From Nocardioides sp. Root1257 (GTDB lineage: Bacteria; Actinomycetota; Actinomycetes; Propionibacteriales; Nocardioidaceae): a stretch of DNA of 64,000 nucleotides. The stretch lies in assembly GCF_001425175.1 (NCBI RefSeq), contig NZ_LMDV01000001.1, positions 765,454-829,453 of the forward strand. The letters are read 5' to 3'. The translations under genes were made by a program, and so were the position numbers. The notes below the pieces were generated by a model. It had not been told where the DNA came from, made no database searches, and was given only the letters and a program-made list of their open reading frames with translations. Positions 1 through 8,616 of this stretch are shown here, one piece after another (position 1 is the stretch's first letter; every line of letters starts with the position of its first letter).

Positions 1-880
1 GCACGGCGTCGCGGACCGCACCGGTCTCGCCGTCGAGCAGCCGGCGTACGACGTCCGCGTTGTGGGCGGCGTCGCCACCACGCAACGCCTCGGTGGTCCC
101 GCGGGCGATGCCGAGCGCGACCGGGTCGACGGTCGACTCCGTCACCCGGCCCTCGTGCACGCGCCAGACCCGTGAGGTCGCGGTCGTGGTCAGCTCGTCG
201 AGCCCGTCGTCCCCCCGGAAGACCCACGCGTCGACGCCGCGGCCCGCGAACACGCCCGCCATCACCGGCGCCTGGCCGAGGTTGGCGCAGCCGATCGCCT
301 GGGCGCCCGCCTTGGCGGGATTGGTGAGCGGGCCGAGCAGGTTGAACGTGGTGCCGATGCCGAGCTCGCGGCGCGCAACGGCGGCGTGCCGCATCGCCGG
401 GTGGAAGGTCGCTGCGAAGCAGAACGTGATGCCGGCCTGCTCGGCGACCTCGGCGACCCGCGCGGGCGGCAGGTCGAGACGGATGCCGAGCTGCTCGAGC
501 ACGTCGGCGGAGCCGGACTTCGATGACGCGGAGCGGTTGCCGTGCTTCACGACCCGCGCGCCGGCGCCGGCCGCGACGATCGCGGCCATCGTCGAGATGT
601 TGACCGACATCGAGCGGTCCCCGCCCGTGCCGACGATGTCGAGCAGACGCCCGGGGATCGTCAGCGGCGTCGCCACGGCGTACATCGCGTCGACGAGGCC
701 GAGGACCTCCTCGATCGTCTCGCCCTTGGCGCGCAGCGCGACGGCGAAGCCCGCGATCTGGGCGGGCGTCGCCTCGCCCGACAGCAGCTCGCCCATCGCC
801 CAGGCGGCCTGCTCGGCGCTCAGGTCCGCGCCGGCGACGAGCGCGCCCAGGACCTCGGGCCAGCTCGTTGGGGTGTTCAC
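1..880 (-). CDS. trpD: Anthranilate phosphoribosyltransferase (3' part beyond window)
   Basis: Transfers phosphoribosyl from PRPP to anthranilate in tryptophan synthesis, in the cytosol. The reading frame starts at a GTG at 880 and runs off the left edge with about 293 codons visible. It shows the family's PRPP-binding GTGGDRS loop, the [18 protein letters not shown] segment, and [19 protein letters not shown] with the [10 protein letters not shown] motif. The GTG overlaps the TGA of the upstream receiver-like gene (GTGA), so translation is probably coupled. Adjacency of trpD to the ctaE-qcrCAB locus is also known from mycobacteria. The C-terminus is missing only because the window ends. Confidence 0.95.
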   Translation of the reverse strand, partial: MNTPTSWPEVLGALVAGADLSAEQAAWAMGELLSGEATPAQIAGFAVALRAKGETIEEVLGLVDAMYAVATPLTIPGRLLDIVGTGGDRSMSVNISTMAAIVAAGAGARVVKHGNRSASSKSGSADVLEQLGIRLDLPPARVAEVAEQAGITFCFAATFHPAMRHAAVARRELGIGTTFNLLGPLTNPAKAGAQAIGCANLGQAPVMAGVFAGRGVDAWVFRGDDGLDELTTTATSRVWRVHEGRVTESTVDPVALGIARGTTEALRGGDAAHNADVVRRLLDGETGAVRDAV

Positions 881-1296
881 GTGCTGGCGGGCACGCGCGA
901 GCGCAGCAGCGACACGACGGTCTCGGCCAGCTGGATCGGGTCCAGCGGGTGCGGGACGGCGCCCTCGGCCCGGGACCAGGTGGCCAGCCAGGCGTCCTGT
1001 GGGCGCCCGGTCAGCACGACGACCGGCGGGCACTGGTAGATCTCGTCCTTGAGCTGCTTCGCGATGCCCATGCCGCCTGCCGGCACGGCCTCGCCGTCGA
1101 GGATCGCGAGGTCGATGGTGCCGGAGTCCATGTTCTGGATGACGACCGGCTCCGTGGCCACCTCGACGTACTCGAGCTCGGGCAGGTCGGGGTGCGGCCG
1201 ACGGCCGAGCGCCAGGATGACCTGCTGGCGGGTGTTGACGTCGTCGCTGTAGACGAGCACCCGCAGGGGCTCGGTCCGGGAGGTCGAGTCGCTCAC
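877..1296 (-). CDS. Response-regulator-like receiver domain protein
   Basis: A stand-alone receiver-like domain of about 139 residues without an output domain. Numbered from the upstream GTG at 1317, it has the acidic pair D25-D26, a candidate phospho-acceptor D74 in LAILDGEA, and T103 in VVVLTG. The conserved lysine before the final proline is replaced by P/H (VPHPLDP). The missing lysine suggests altered or absent phosphorylation-dependent switching. The GTG at 1296 avoids the 11-base overlap with ctaG that the GTG at 1317 would give; neither has a clear ribosome binding site. It lies between ctaG and trpD in one minus-strand run. Its partner kinase is unknown. Confidence 0.75.
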   Translation of the reverse strand: MSDSTSRTEPLRVLVYSDDVNTRQQVILALGRRPHPDLPELEYVEVATEPVVIQNMDSGTIDLAILDGEAVPAGGMGIAKQLKDEIYQCPPVVVLTGRPQDAWLATWSRAEGAVPHPLDPIQLAETVVSLLRSRVPAST

Positions 1297-1306
1297 GTCC
1301 GCGATG

Positions 1307-2278
1307 CTACCGGTCACCGTCGGCGCCCGGTGCGGATGCCGCCCGTTCCTGGGCAGCGCGTTGCTCCCGCGCCTCGAGCAGGTCCAGGCGGCGGTCCTCC
1401 CGCTTGGCCTCCTGCATCGACTGCCGCACCCACTGGGTGAACAGCACCCCGAAGAGGATCAGGGCGACCAGGTCGCCCGAGCCCCACAGGATGCCGCCCG
1501 CGAGGTGCTGGTCGTCGAGCGGCGCCGGCAGCCACGAGCCCATCGGGCCGTCGTGCAGGGCGCGGTAGTGGTCGCCGCCGATGACGTCCTCCTCGGACAT
1601 GATCGTGACGCCGAGGAAGGCGTGGAACGGCAGCGTGAGGACGACGAGCAGCATCCGGAACGGGTAGCCGACCTTGCCGGGGATCGGGTCGACGCCGACG
1701 ATCGGCCAGAAGAAGAGGCAGCCGACCAGGACCAGGTGGATGTGCATCATCTCGTGCAGGTACGTCGAGTCGAGGGTGGCCGGGTACCAGCCGGAGAAGT
1801 AGAGCGCCCACGGCGACACGATGTAGAGCAGGAGCGTCAGCGGCGGGAACGTGAGCACCTTCGCGACCCGCGAGTGCAGCACTGCCAGCAGCCAGCGCCG
1901 CGGGGGGGCGGGCAGCGTGCGCAGCGCGAGCGTGACCGGGGCGCCCAGCGCGAGCGCCATCGGCACCAGCATCGACAGGATCATGTGCTGGACCATGTGC
2001 ACGCTGATCAAGGTGTCGTCGTAGGTGCCGAGCCCGGACGCCGTCGCGAAGTAGAAGAAGCCCATCCCGACGGGCACGAAGGCGATCGTGCGACCGACCG
2101 GCCAGCGGTCGCCGCGGCGGTGCAGGGTCACGACTCCCCAGATGTAGAGACCGGCCACCCAGGCGGTCAGGATGAACGCCACCGGCTGGAGCGACCAGCC
2201 GGTGAAGACGGTCCCGAGGGTGAACCGAGGGAGGTTCTCGGCGGTGTCGAGAGCGGTCACGACCGCGGGAAACAGCAC
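1307..2278 (-). CDS. ctaG: Cytochrome c oxidase assembly protein, CtaG/Caa3-type
   Basis: Polytopic membrane protein of about 323 residues, with helices such as PVAFILTAWVAGLYIWGV and conserved histidines in SVHMVQHMILSM and LHEMMHIHLVLVG. This is the pattern of the CtaG_Cox family, thought to deliver copper to the oxidase CuB site. A longer open frame to 2692 would run across ctaE on the other strand, so the GTG at 2278 is preferred; GTG at 2260 is an alternative. The charged C-terminal tail (QEAKREDRRLDLLEAREQ) is cytoplasmic. It is divergent from ctaE and heads a run with the receiver-like gene and trpD, fitting a role in aa3 oxidase assembly. Confidence 0.88.
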   Translation of the reverse strand: MLFPAVVTALDTAENLPRFTLGTVFTGWSLQPVAFILTAWVAGLYIWGVVTLHRRGDRWPVGRTIAFVPVGMGFFYFATASGLGTYDDTLISVHMVQHMILSMLVPMALALGAPVTLALRTLPAPPRRWLLAVLHSRVAKVLTFPPLTLLLYIVSPWALYFSGWYPATLDSTYLHEMMHIHLVLVGCLFFWPIVGVDPIPGKVGYPFRMLLVVLTLPFHAFLGVTIMSEEDVIGGDHYRALHDGPMGSWLPAPLDDQHLAGGILWGSGDLVALILFGVLFTQWVRQSMQEAKREDRRLDLLEAREQRAAQERAASAPGADGDR

Positions 2279-2316
2279 GTTGTGAACTTTATGACGGCGA
2301 AACGCAGGGGGTCGGG

Positions 2317-2351
2317 GTGCCCTCCCCCTCGGGTCACGACATAATGACGTC
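2317..2351 (+). promoter_or_regulatory. Probable leaderless promoter of ctaE-qcrCAB
   Basis: A good -10 hexamer CATAAT at 2340-2345 sits six bases before the GTG start of ctaE at 2352. Transcription would therefore start at or next to the start codon, and no Shine-Dalgarno sequence is present. The -35 region (around 2317-2322, GTGCCC) is weak. The short 73-base space is shared with the divergent ctaG promoter, whose own CATAAA lies about nine bases before its GTG. Confidence 0.5.
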
Positions 2352-2990
2352 GTGGCGACAGCAACAGCGATCCCAGCCTCCCGTCTGCACGGGCACCACG
2401 ACCGGCCGAGCATGGTCTCGGTCGGCACGATCATCTGGCTCTCCAGCGAGCTGATGTTCTTCGCGGCCCTGTTCGCGTCGTACTTCACGATCCGAGCAGT
2501 CAGCCCGGAGCTGTGGGCTGACAACACGGCGATCCTGAACGTCCCGTTCGCCTCGGTGAACACCACGATCCTGGTGCTGTCGTCGCTGACCTGCCAGCTG
2601 GGCGTCTTCGCCGCCGAGCGCGGCCAGGTGGGCCGCGCCGGCTCGGTCTTCAACGTCAAGGGCTGGGGCCTGCGCGAGTGGTTCGTGCTCACCTACGTGA
2701 TGGGCGCGATCTTCATCGCCGGCCAGGCCACCGAGTACGCCTCGCTCGTCAAGGAGGGCGTCACGATCCAGGACTCGGCCTACGGGACGATGTTCTACCT
2801 GACCACCGGCTTCCACGGCCTGCACGTGACCGGCGGTCTGATCGCCTTCCTCTTCGTCCTGGGCCGCACGTTCGTGGCCCGCAAGTTCACCCACGAGCAG
2901 GCGGTGAGCGCCATCGTCGTGTCGTACTACTGGCACTTCGTCGACGTGGTGTGGATCGGGCTGTTCGCCACGATCTACCTCGTCAAGTAG
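2352..2990 (+). CDS. ctaE: Cytochrome c oxidase subunit III
   Basis: Membrane subunit of the aa3 oxidase, 212 residues, the short five-helix form typical of Actinobacteria. Visible family features are [20 protein letters not shown] near residue 25, the [13 protein letters not shown] segment, and the C-terminal [14 protein letters not shown]. The start is a GTG directly downstream of a -10 box. It is followed after 33 bases by qcrC, so oxidase subunit III is co-transcribed with the bc1 complex, as in mycobacteria and corynebacteria where the two complexes form a supercomplex. Confidence 0.97.
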   Translation: MATATAIPASRLHGHHDRPSMVSVGTIIWLSSELMFFAALFASYFTIRAVSPELWADNTAILNVPFASVNTTILVLSSLTCQLGVFAAERGQVGRAGSVFNVKGWGLREWFVLTYVMGAIFIAGQATEYASLVKEGVTIQDSAYGTMFYLTTGFHGLHVTGGLIAFLFVLGRTFVARKFTHEQAVSAIVVSYYWHFVDVVWIGLFATIYLVK

Positions 2991-3023
2991 CCCCGAGCCG
3001 ACCGACCAACGCAAGGACTCAAT

Positions 3024-3899
3024 GTGCGTCTCCTGAATCGATCCGCAGGTCGACTCTCGCGGCACCGCCGTGGCCCGCTGGCGAGCGTGCTCGTGATCAT
3101 CGCGGGCCTGCTGCTGACCGGCGGCATCTTCACCGCCGTCGTCAACACCACCGCCCAGGCCGACTCCACGTCGTCCAACGAGGAGCTGGTGGCCCAGGGC
3201 CGCGACCTCTTCCTGGTGAGCTGCTCCTTCTGCCACGGCCAGAACGGCGAGGGCATCCGCAGCGAGAACGGCAACCAGATCGGCCCGCCGCTGGTCGGCG
3301 TGGGCGCCGCCGCGGTCGACTTCCAGGTCGGCACCGGCCGGATGCCGCTGGCCCAGCCGGGCGCGCAGGACCAGGTCAAGCCCGTCGCCTTCGACGACGA
3401 CGAGATCGCCGCCCTCGCGGCGTACGTCGCCTCGCTGGGCCCCGGCCCGGCCATCCCCGACGAGAGCGACTACAGCATCGAGGGGCTCTCCGACAAGGAG
3501 CGCGAGGCCGCGATCTCCCGCGGCGGCCAGATCTTCCTCACCAACTGCACGGCGTGCCACAACTTCCAGGGCTCGGGCGGCGCGATGCCGCACGGCGGCA
3601 AGGCCCCGAGCCTGTCCGAGACCAGCCCGCGGCACATCTACGAAGCCATGCTCACCGGCCCTGGCCAGATGGACAGCTTCTCCAACGGCAACCTGTCGCC
3701 CGACGAGAAGCGCGACGTGATCGCCTACCTGGTGTCGCTGCGTGACATGCCCGAGTACGGCGGCTTCGGTCTCGGCGGGCTCGGACCCGTCGTCGAGGGC
3801 CTCGCGGCCTGGCTGGTCGGCCTCGGCCTGCTGGTCGGCGCGGCCGTCTGGATCGCAGCGCACACGACCCGCACGAGCAAGAAGAAGGTGGACGCGTGA
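3024..3899 (+). CDS. qcrC: Diheme cytochrome c subunit of the bcc complex
   Basis: 291 residues. An N-terminal membrane anchor (about 20-42) is followed by two cytochrome c domains with CSFCH (C67, C70, H71) and CTACH (C175, C178, H179), then a C-terminal helix (about 257-278). In actinobacteria this diheme protein replaces soluble cytochrome c and passes electrons directly to the CuA centre of CtaC. The GTG at 3024 is preceded by AAGGA six bases upstream. Its TGA overlaps the GTG of qcrA. Confidence 0.97.
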   Translation: MRLLNRSAGRLSRHRRGPLASVLVIIAGLLLTGGIFTAVVNTTAQADSTSSNEELVAQGRDLFLVSCSFCHGQNGEGIRSENGNQIGPPLVGVGAAAVDFQVGTGRMPLAQPGAQDQVKPVAFDDDEIAALAAYVASLGPGPAIPDESDYSIEGLSDKEREAAISRGGQIFLTNCTACHNFQGSGGAMPHGGKAPSLSETSPRHIYEAMLTGPGQMDSFSNGNLSPDEKRDVIAYLVSLRDMPEYGGFGLGGLGPVVEGLAAWLVGLGLLVGAAVWIAAHTTRTSKKKVDA

Positions 3900-4978
3900 G
3901 CACCCCGCCCCCCGTCGACAGCCACGACGAGCCGGTCGACGAGAACCTGCCAGCACGGGACGACCTGTTCGCGAACCCGGGCCTCCACGAGCACCAGTGG
4001 CGTCCCACGGACGTGGACCCGAAGGCGGAGAAGCGCGCGGAGCGCCAGGTCGCCGCGCTGTTCTCCCTGTCGGCGATCTGCACGGTCCTGCTGCTCGTCT
4101 CGTACTTCACGATCGACTCGGACGACACCGTCGGCAACCTCGGTGCGCAGAACGTCGCCTTCGGCCTCTGCCTGGCCGGCGCCCTGCTCGGCATCGGCAT
4201 CGGCATCATCCAGTGGGCCCGCAAGCTGATGGCCGACGTCGAGATCGTCGAGTACCGGCACCCGGCGTCGTCCTCCGACGAGGACCGCGCGGCCACCATC
4301 CAGGCGCTCAACGACGGCCTCGAGGAGTCCGGCATCGGCCGGCGTCCCCTGGTGCGCAACTCGCTGCTCGGCGCGGTCGGTCTGCTCGGCCTGCCCGCCA
4401 TCGTCTTCCTGCGCGACCTCGGCCCGACCAACGCCCAGGTCACCGAGAACCCGCCGTTCCCCGGCTCCGGCCTCGAGCACACGCTGTGGGAGAAGGGCAT
4501 GCGCGTCGTCCGCGACGTCGTCGGCACCCCGATCAAGCCGGCCGAGGTCGAGGTCGGTGACCTCTTCAACGCCGAGCCCGAGGCGCTCTTCAACGGCGGC
4601 GAGGACGGCGAGCCGCTGGAGGGCGTCGCCCTGCAGGTCGGCAAGTCCAAGGGCGCCGTCGTCCTGATCCGGATGGAGCCCGACGAGATCATCCCCGGCA
4701 AGGGTCGGGAGAACTGGTCCGTCGAGGGCATCGTCTGCTACTCCAAGATCTGCACCCACGTCGGGTGCCCGATCTCGCTCAACGAGCGCAAGACGCACCA
4801 CCTGCTCTGCCCGTGCCACCAGTCGACGTTCGACCTCGCCGACTCCGGCCGCGTGATCTTCGGGCCGGCGGCGCGACCGCTGCCCCAGCTCGCGCTCGCC
4901 GTCGACGACGAGGGCTACCTCGTGGCGCAGAGCGACTTCAACGAACCCGTGGGACCGAGCTTCTGGGAGCGTGGCTGA
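3896..4978 (+). CDS. qcrA: Rieske iron-sulfur subunit of the bcc complex
   Basis: 360 residues. Three N-terminal membrane segments (about 53-72, 86-107, 157-172) match the actinobacterial three-helix Rieske protein. The 2Fe-2S site is complete: C286 and H288 in CTHVGC, C305 and H308 in CPCHQSTF, with C291 and C307 as the disulfide pair. It takes electrons from menaquinol at the Qo site of QcrB. It starts at a GTG overlapping the qcrC stop and ends two bases before the qcrB start, so the three genes are tightly coupled. Confidence 0.97.
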   Translation: MSTPPPVDSHDEPVDENLPARDDLFANPGLHEHQWRPTDVDPKAEKRAERQVAALFSLSAICTVLLLVSYFTIDSDDTVGNLGAQNVAFGLCLAGALLGIGIGIIQWARKLMADVEIVEYRHPASSSDEDRAATIQALNDGLEESGIGRRPLVRNSLLGAVGLLGLPAIVFLRDLGPTNAQVTENPPFPGSGLEHTLWEKGMRVVRDVVGTPIKPAEVEVGDLFNAEPEALFNGGEDGEPLEGVALQVGKSKGAVVLIRMEPDEIIPGKGRENWSVEGIVCYSKICTHVGCPISLNERKTHHLLCPCHQSTFDLADSGRVIFGPAARPLPQLALAVDDEGYLVAQSDFNEPVGPSFWERG

Positions 4979-4980
4979 TC

Positions 4981-6729
4981 ATGGACACCAGCAAGGTCGC
5001 CAACAGCAACACGACGACCGCAGCCACCCCGGCGAAGCCGAGCCGGGCGGCGGCGGCCGCGACCTGGGCCGACGAGCGCCTCGGCATCGCCAGCATGGCG
5101 AAGAAGAACCTGCGCAAGGTCTTCCCGGACCACTGGTCCTTCATGCTCGGCGAGATCGCGCTGTGGAGCTTCGTCGTCCTGCTCCTGACCGGTGTCTTCC
5201 TGACGCTGTGGTTCACGCCCAGCATGGGCGAGGTCCAGTACAACGGCACCTACGAGCAGCTGCGCGGCGTCCACATGTCCGAGGCCTTCGCCTCGACGCT
5301 GCGGATCTCCTTCGACGTACGCGGCGGTCTGCTGATGCGCCAGATGCACCACTGGGCGGCGATGCTCTTCGTCGCCTCGATGATGGTGCACCTGCTGCGC
5401 GTCTTCTTCACCGGCGCCTACCGCAAGCCGCGTGAGCTCAACTGGGTCATCGGCTCGCTGCTGCTGCTCCTCGGCACGCTCGAGGGCTTCACCGGCTACT
5501 CGCTGCCCGACGACCTGCTCTCCGGCACCGGCATCCGCGCCGCGGACGGCTTCATCAAGGCCAGCCCGGTGGTCGGCACGTACATGTCGTTCTTCCTCTT
5601 CGGAGGCGAGTTCCCGGGCGAGTCGATCATCCCGCGGCTCTACACGATCCACGTCCTGCTGATCCCGGGCCTGCTGCTGGCCCTGATCGCGGCGCACATG
5701 CTGCTGCTCGTCTACCACAAGCACACCCAGTGGCCCGGGCCCGGTCGCACCGAGAAGAACGTCGTGGGCTTCCCGATGCTCCCGGTGTACGCCGCCAAGG
5801 CCGGTGGCTTCTTCTTCATCGTGTTCGGCGTGACCGCGCTGCTCGGCGGCCTGCTGTCGATCAACCCGGTGTGGAAGTACGGCCCCTACGACCCGTCCAA
5901 GGTGACCGCGGGCTCCCAGCCCGACTGGTACATGGGCTGGCCGGACGGCGCGCTGCGCATCATGCCCGGCCTCGAGACCCACATCTGGGGCTACACGATC
6001 AGCTGGAACGTCATGCTCCCGATCCTGGTGCTGCCGCTCCTGATGTTCACGATCCTGATGCTGCTGCCCTTCATCGACGCCTGGATCACCGGCGACAAGC
6101 GTGAGCACCACCTGCTGGAGCGCCCGCGCAACGCGCCGACCCGGACGGCCCTGATGGTCGCCCTGATGACGATGTACGGCCTCTTCTGGATCGCCGGCGG
6201 CAACGACATCATCGCGATCAAGCTGCACTCGTCGATCAACCAGATCACCTACTTCCTGCGGATGGCCGTCTTCGTCGGCCCGGTGATCGCGTTCCTCATC
6301 ACGAGGCGCTGGTGCATCGCACTGCAGCGCAAGGACAACGAGACGCTGCTGCACGGCTACGAGACCGGCATCATCATGCGCTCCCCCGAGGGCGGCTACA
6401 CGGAGCGGCACCTGCCGCTCCCGGAGTCGCGGGCCTACACGCTCACCGCGCGCGAGCGCGACCCGAGCATCAACGGCGGCCCGGAGGGCACCGACGCCAA
6501 CGGCATCCCCGCCCCCGACGCGGGACGCCTGGCCGGCTTCCGGCACCGGGTCCGCACGCTGTGGTACGCCGACAACGTGCAGAAGCCCACCGTGGCGGAG
6601 CTCGAGGAGGGTCACCACCACGCGGAGCACGAGCACGAGCTCCAGGAGGGCGTCGAGGGCCACGCTGCCGACGGCCACCAGTTCGACGGCCACCACCTGG
6701 TCGAGGACGAGACGCTCGGCAGGCACTGA
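4981..6729 (+). CDS. qcrB: Cytochrome b subunit of the bcc complex
   Basis: 582 residues. Heme b ligand histidines lie in RQMHHWAAMLF (H123/H124) and SMMVHLLR (H137), and in YTIHVLL (H224) and LIAAHMLLL (H239). The Qo motif is PDWY rather than PEWY, common in Actinobacteria. The ATG at 4981 follows the qcrA stop; the longer open frame to 4765 overlaps qcrA and is rejected. Unusually, the last 40 residues are histidine-rich (GHHHAEHEHELQEG, GHAADGHQFDGHH). QcrB is the target of Q203-type inhibitors in mycobacteria. A strong terminator hairpin follows. Confidence 0.97.
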   Translation: MDTSKVANSNTTTAATPAKPSRAAAAATWADERLGIASMAKKNLRKVFPDHWSFMLGEIALWSFVVLLLTGVFLTLWFTPSMGEVQYNGTYEQLRGVHMSEAFASTLRISFDVRGGLLMRQMHHWAAMLFVASMMVHLLRVFFTGAYRKPRELNWVIGSLLLLLGTLEGFTGYSLPDDLLSGTGIRAADGFIKASPVVGTYMSFFLFGGEFPGESIIPRLYTIHVLLIPGLLLALIAAHMLLLVYHKHTQWPGPGRTEKNVVGFPMLPVYAAKAGGFFFIVFGVTALLGGLLSINPVWKYGPYDPSKVTAGSQPDWYMGWPDGALRIMPGLETHIWGYTISWNVMLPILVLPLLMFTILMLLPFIDAWITGDKREHHLLERPRNAPTRTALMVALMTMYGLFWIAGGNDIIAIKLHSSINQITYFLRMAVFVGPVIAFLITRRWCIALQRKDNETLLHGYETGIIMRSPEGGYTERHLPLPESRAYTLTARERDPSINGGPEGTDANGIPAPDAGRLAGFRHRVRTLWYADNVQKPTVAELEEGHHHAEHEHELQEGVEGHAADGHQFDGHHLVEDETLGRH

Positions 6730-6742
6730 GCACGACGTACGC

Positions 6743-6786
6743 CACGAAGGCCGCCCCACTCCCCCAGGAGTCGGGCGGCCTTCGTG
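6743..6786 (+). terminator. Hairpin terminator after qcrB
   Basis: A perfect 14-bp stem, CACGAAGGCCGCCC at 6743-6756 with GGGCGGCCTTCGTG at 6773-6786. The loop itself contains a second 5-bp stem (ACTCC/GGAGT). No long T run follows, as is usual for high-GC terminators. It begins 14 bases after the qcrB stop codon. Confidence 0.8.
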
Positions 6787-6804
6787 CTGGTGCGTGCTCG
6801 TCAC

Positions 6805-6854
6805 GGGACGTCATACGGCGGGAGCAACCGGATGCTCCGTCCGTATGACGTCCC
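6805..6854. repeat. 50-bp extended inverted repeat
   Basis: GGGACGTCATACGG at 6805-6818 pairs with CCGTATGACGTCCC at 6841-6854, and inside it GGAGCA (6821-6826) pairs with TGCTCC (6833-6838). It lies directly after the qcrB terminator and upstream of a small membrane gene. It could be a second terminator, an operator or a mobile intergenic palindrome. A possible promoter follows, TTGTCG at 6882-6887 and TAACCT at 6906-6911. Confidence 0.7.
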
Positions 6855-6943
6855 GGGCCACCCCGCGAGCGACGTTCGTGCTTGTCGTCCCTCGCCACGC
6901 GGGTCTAACCTCGATGGATCGATCTCCTCACGGAGTGTGCGGC

Positions 6944-7078
6944 ATGGACCAGCAACGGATCCCGGGCGTCGTCGACGCAGGCCTGTCCCCCATCAGCGAG
7001 CGCGCCTACGGCACGCTCACCGCGATCGCGGTGCTGGTCGCCACGCTTGCGATCGTGCTCGTCGCGCAGTGGCGCTAG
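6944..7078 (+). CDS. Small single-pass membrane protein, 44 residues
   Basis: ATG at 6944 is preceded by GGAG eight bases upstream. The product is a short polar N-terminus (MDQQRIPGVVDAGLSPISER), one hydrophobic helix (TLTAIAVLVATLAIVLVAQW) and a terminal arginine. This is the shape of small accessory subunits of membrane complexes, but no family is recognised. Its position just after ctaE-qcrCAB and before ctaCDF makes a role with the respiratory complexes possible; that is only inference. A longer frame upstream to 6794 would cover the inverted repeat and is rejected. Confidence 0.6.
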   Translation: MDQQRIPGVVDAGLSPISERAYGTLTAIAVLVATLAIVLVAQWR

Positions 7079-7089
7079 CCCTGTCCGCC

Positions 7090-7263
7090 GGTCACCAGCT
7101 CTGCGGTTGGTGACCAAACGTCGCGCCAGGTCGCGTCGCATCGGGCAGCGCCGCCGGCTCTCGACACGCGCCTTCTGACCTCGCAAGCTCGGTCACCAGC
7201 TCTGCGGTTGGTGACCAAACGTGTGGTGGGAGCGCTCCGAATCTGCGGTTGGTGACCAAACGT
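7090..7263. repeat. Intergenic repeat cluster, three copies of a 22-bp core
   Basis: The core TCTGCGGTTGGTGACCAAAC plus GT occurs at 7100-7121, 7201-7222 and 7242-7263. The first two copies are preceded by GGTCACCAGC, making an inverted repeat (GGTCACCA ... TGGTGACC). Copies one and three continue into similar flanks (CGCGCCAG ... CGCGTCGCATCGG). The core holds the palindrome TTGGT-G-ACCAA. It is a REP-like unit in the space between a small gene and the convergent L,D-transpeptidase gene. No coding function is seen. Confidence 0.8.
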
Positions 7264-7304
7264 CGCGCCAGACGTCGCGTCGCATCGGACCGCAGCGACG
7301 CGGA

Positions 7305-8504
7305 TCAGCTGAGCGCTGAGCCCTGCTTGAACTCCTTGAACGACTCGTTCCAGTCGCCGTAGCCGTTGTCGAAGGTCATCGGGCGGTCGGTGCCGGTGTA
7401 CTCGACCACGTCGCCGCGCCGGCTCATGTCGTAGAGCCACTTCGCGTTGGCGGTGCTCATGCCGGTGCAGCCGTGGGAGACGTTGGCGTAGCCCTGGGAG
7501 CCGACCGACCACGGGGCGGCGTGGATGAACTCGCCGGAGTAGGTCAGGCGCATCGCCCATTGCACGTTGTCGAGGTCGTAGGCCTCGGAGCCGGTGATGC
7601 CGACGGTCTCGGAGTTCATCCGCTTGCTGGGGAACTTCTCGATGATGACCTTGGTGCCCGAGCGGGTCGTGAACCCGGCCTTGCCCGTGGTGATCGGCAG
7701 CGTGCGCAGGAGCTTGCCGTTGGAGAAGACCTTCATCTGGTGGGTCTGCGCGTTCACCTTGTAGATGTGCGCCTCGCCGACGTGGAAGTCGAGCTCGCGG
7801 CTCTCCTGGCCGTAGATGCCGCCGCCGGCCGGGACGCTGTTGACGTCGACGTCCACGTGGACGTCGGTGCCGGCCTTCCAGTAGGTCTTCGGGCGCCAGT
7901 GCGCCTCGGTGTCGCTGAGCCAGTGCCACGCGCCCGGCTGGGCCGGCGTCGAGGTCACAGTCATGTGCTTCTGGAACGACGCCCGGTCGGTCACGGGCAC
8001 GTCGAAGGTGACGATCACCGGCATGCCGACGCCGACGGTCTCGTCGGCCAGCGGGGCCACCGACGGGTAGGTCTGCTGGTCGAGGCTCAGGTCCTGGGTC
8101 GCGAAGCGGGCGGTCTTGGTGACCTGCTTGCCATCCTCGCGCTCCGCGGTCGTGCGCACGACGTACGACGTGCCCGGCTCGAGGCGGTCGGTCGCCTGCC
8201 ATGCCGCGCCGTCGGCCGAGACCTTGCCGGCCAGCGTGCCGGCGTCCGAGGACGCGTCGACCGACGTGATGGTGCCGCCGTCGGCGGCCACCGCCAGCTC
8301 GGTGTCGACCGGGACGTCCGTGGCGCCGCGCTTGACGTTGAGGGCCACGTGCAGCGGCGCGACCGTGGGGGTCGCCGACTCGCTGGAGTCACCCGCGAGC
8401 GCGGAGGCGCCGGGCACGTCCTTGCTGTCGCAGGCGGTCAGGGCGAGCCCGGCGAGGATCAGGGCCGCGGTCGCCGCCAGTGGGCGGAGGCCTCGGTCGG
8501 ACAT
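7305..8504 (-). CDS. L,D-transpeptidase lipoprotein (YkuD, LdtMt2-like)
   Basis: 399 residues. A lipoprotein signal ends in LALTAC with C25 the predicted lipidated residue. Two Ig-like regions (about 50-160 and 165-255) precede a YkuD catalytic domain. The active site is SHGC (H344, C346), preceded by the conserved SGEFIHAAPW and followed by TGMS. Such enzymes make 3-3 cross-links in peptidoglycan outside the membrane, and the Ig-Ig-YkuD layout is that of mycobacterial LdtMt2. It lies between the repeat cluster and ctaF, and no partner genes adjoin it. A second YkuD gene occurs at 57.2 kb. Confidence 0.93.
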   Translation of the reverse strand: MSDRGLRPLAATAALILAGLALTACDSKDVPGASALAGDSSESATPTVAPLHVALNVKRGATDVPVDTELAVAADGGTITSVDASSDAGTLAGKVSADGAAWQATDRLEPGTSYVVRTTAEREDGKQVTKTARFATQDLSLDQQTYPSVAPLADETVGVGMPVIVTFDVPVTDRASFQKHMTVTSTPAQPGAWHWLSDTEAHWRPKTYWKAGTDVHVDVDVNSVPAGGGIYGQESRELDFHVGEAHIYKVNAQTHQMKVFSNGKLLRTLPITTGKAGFTTRSGTKVIIEKFPSKRMNSETVGITGSEAYDLDNVQWAMRLTYSGEFIHAAPWSVGSQGYANVSHGCTGMSTANAKWLYDMSRRGDVVEYTGTDRPMTFDNGYGDWNESFKEFKQGSALS

Positions 8505-8616
8505 GCTGGAACTCCCCCTGTGACGGCTGCGCGTGGACCCTTCCAGCGTAACCGCCGACTCCAGCCCCGCCCATTCGGCGCGGCGGCGAGCCCCCGGGTG
8601 TGTGATCAGGTCGTGC

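Noticed and set aside
2279..2692. N-terminal extension of ctaG
   Set aside because: It would run across the start of ctaE and has no membrane-protein features.
7090..7263. CRISPR array
   Set aside because: Spacing between the three cores is irregular and flanking sequences are themselves repeated.
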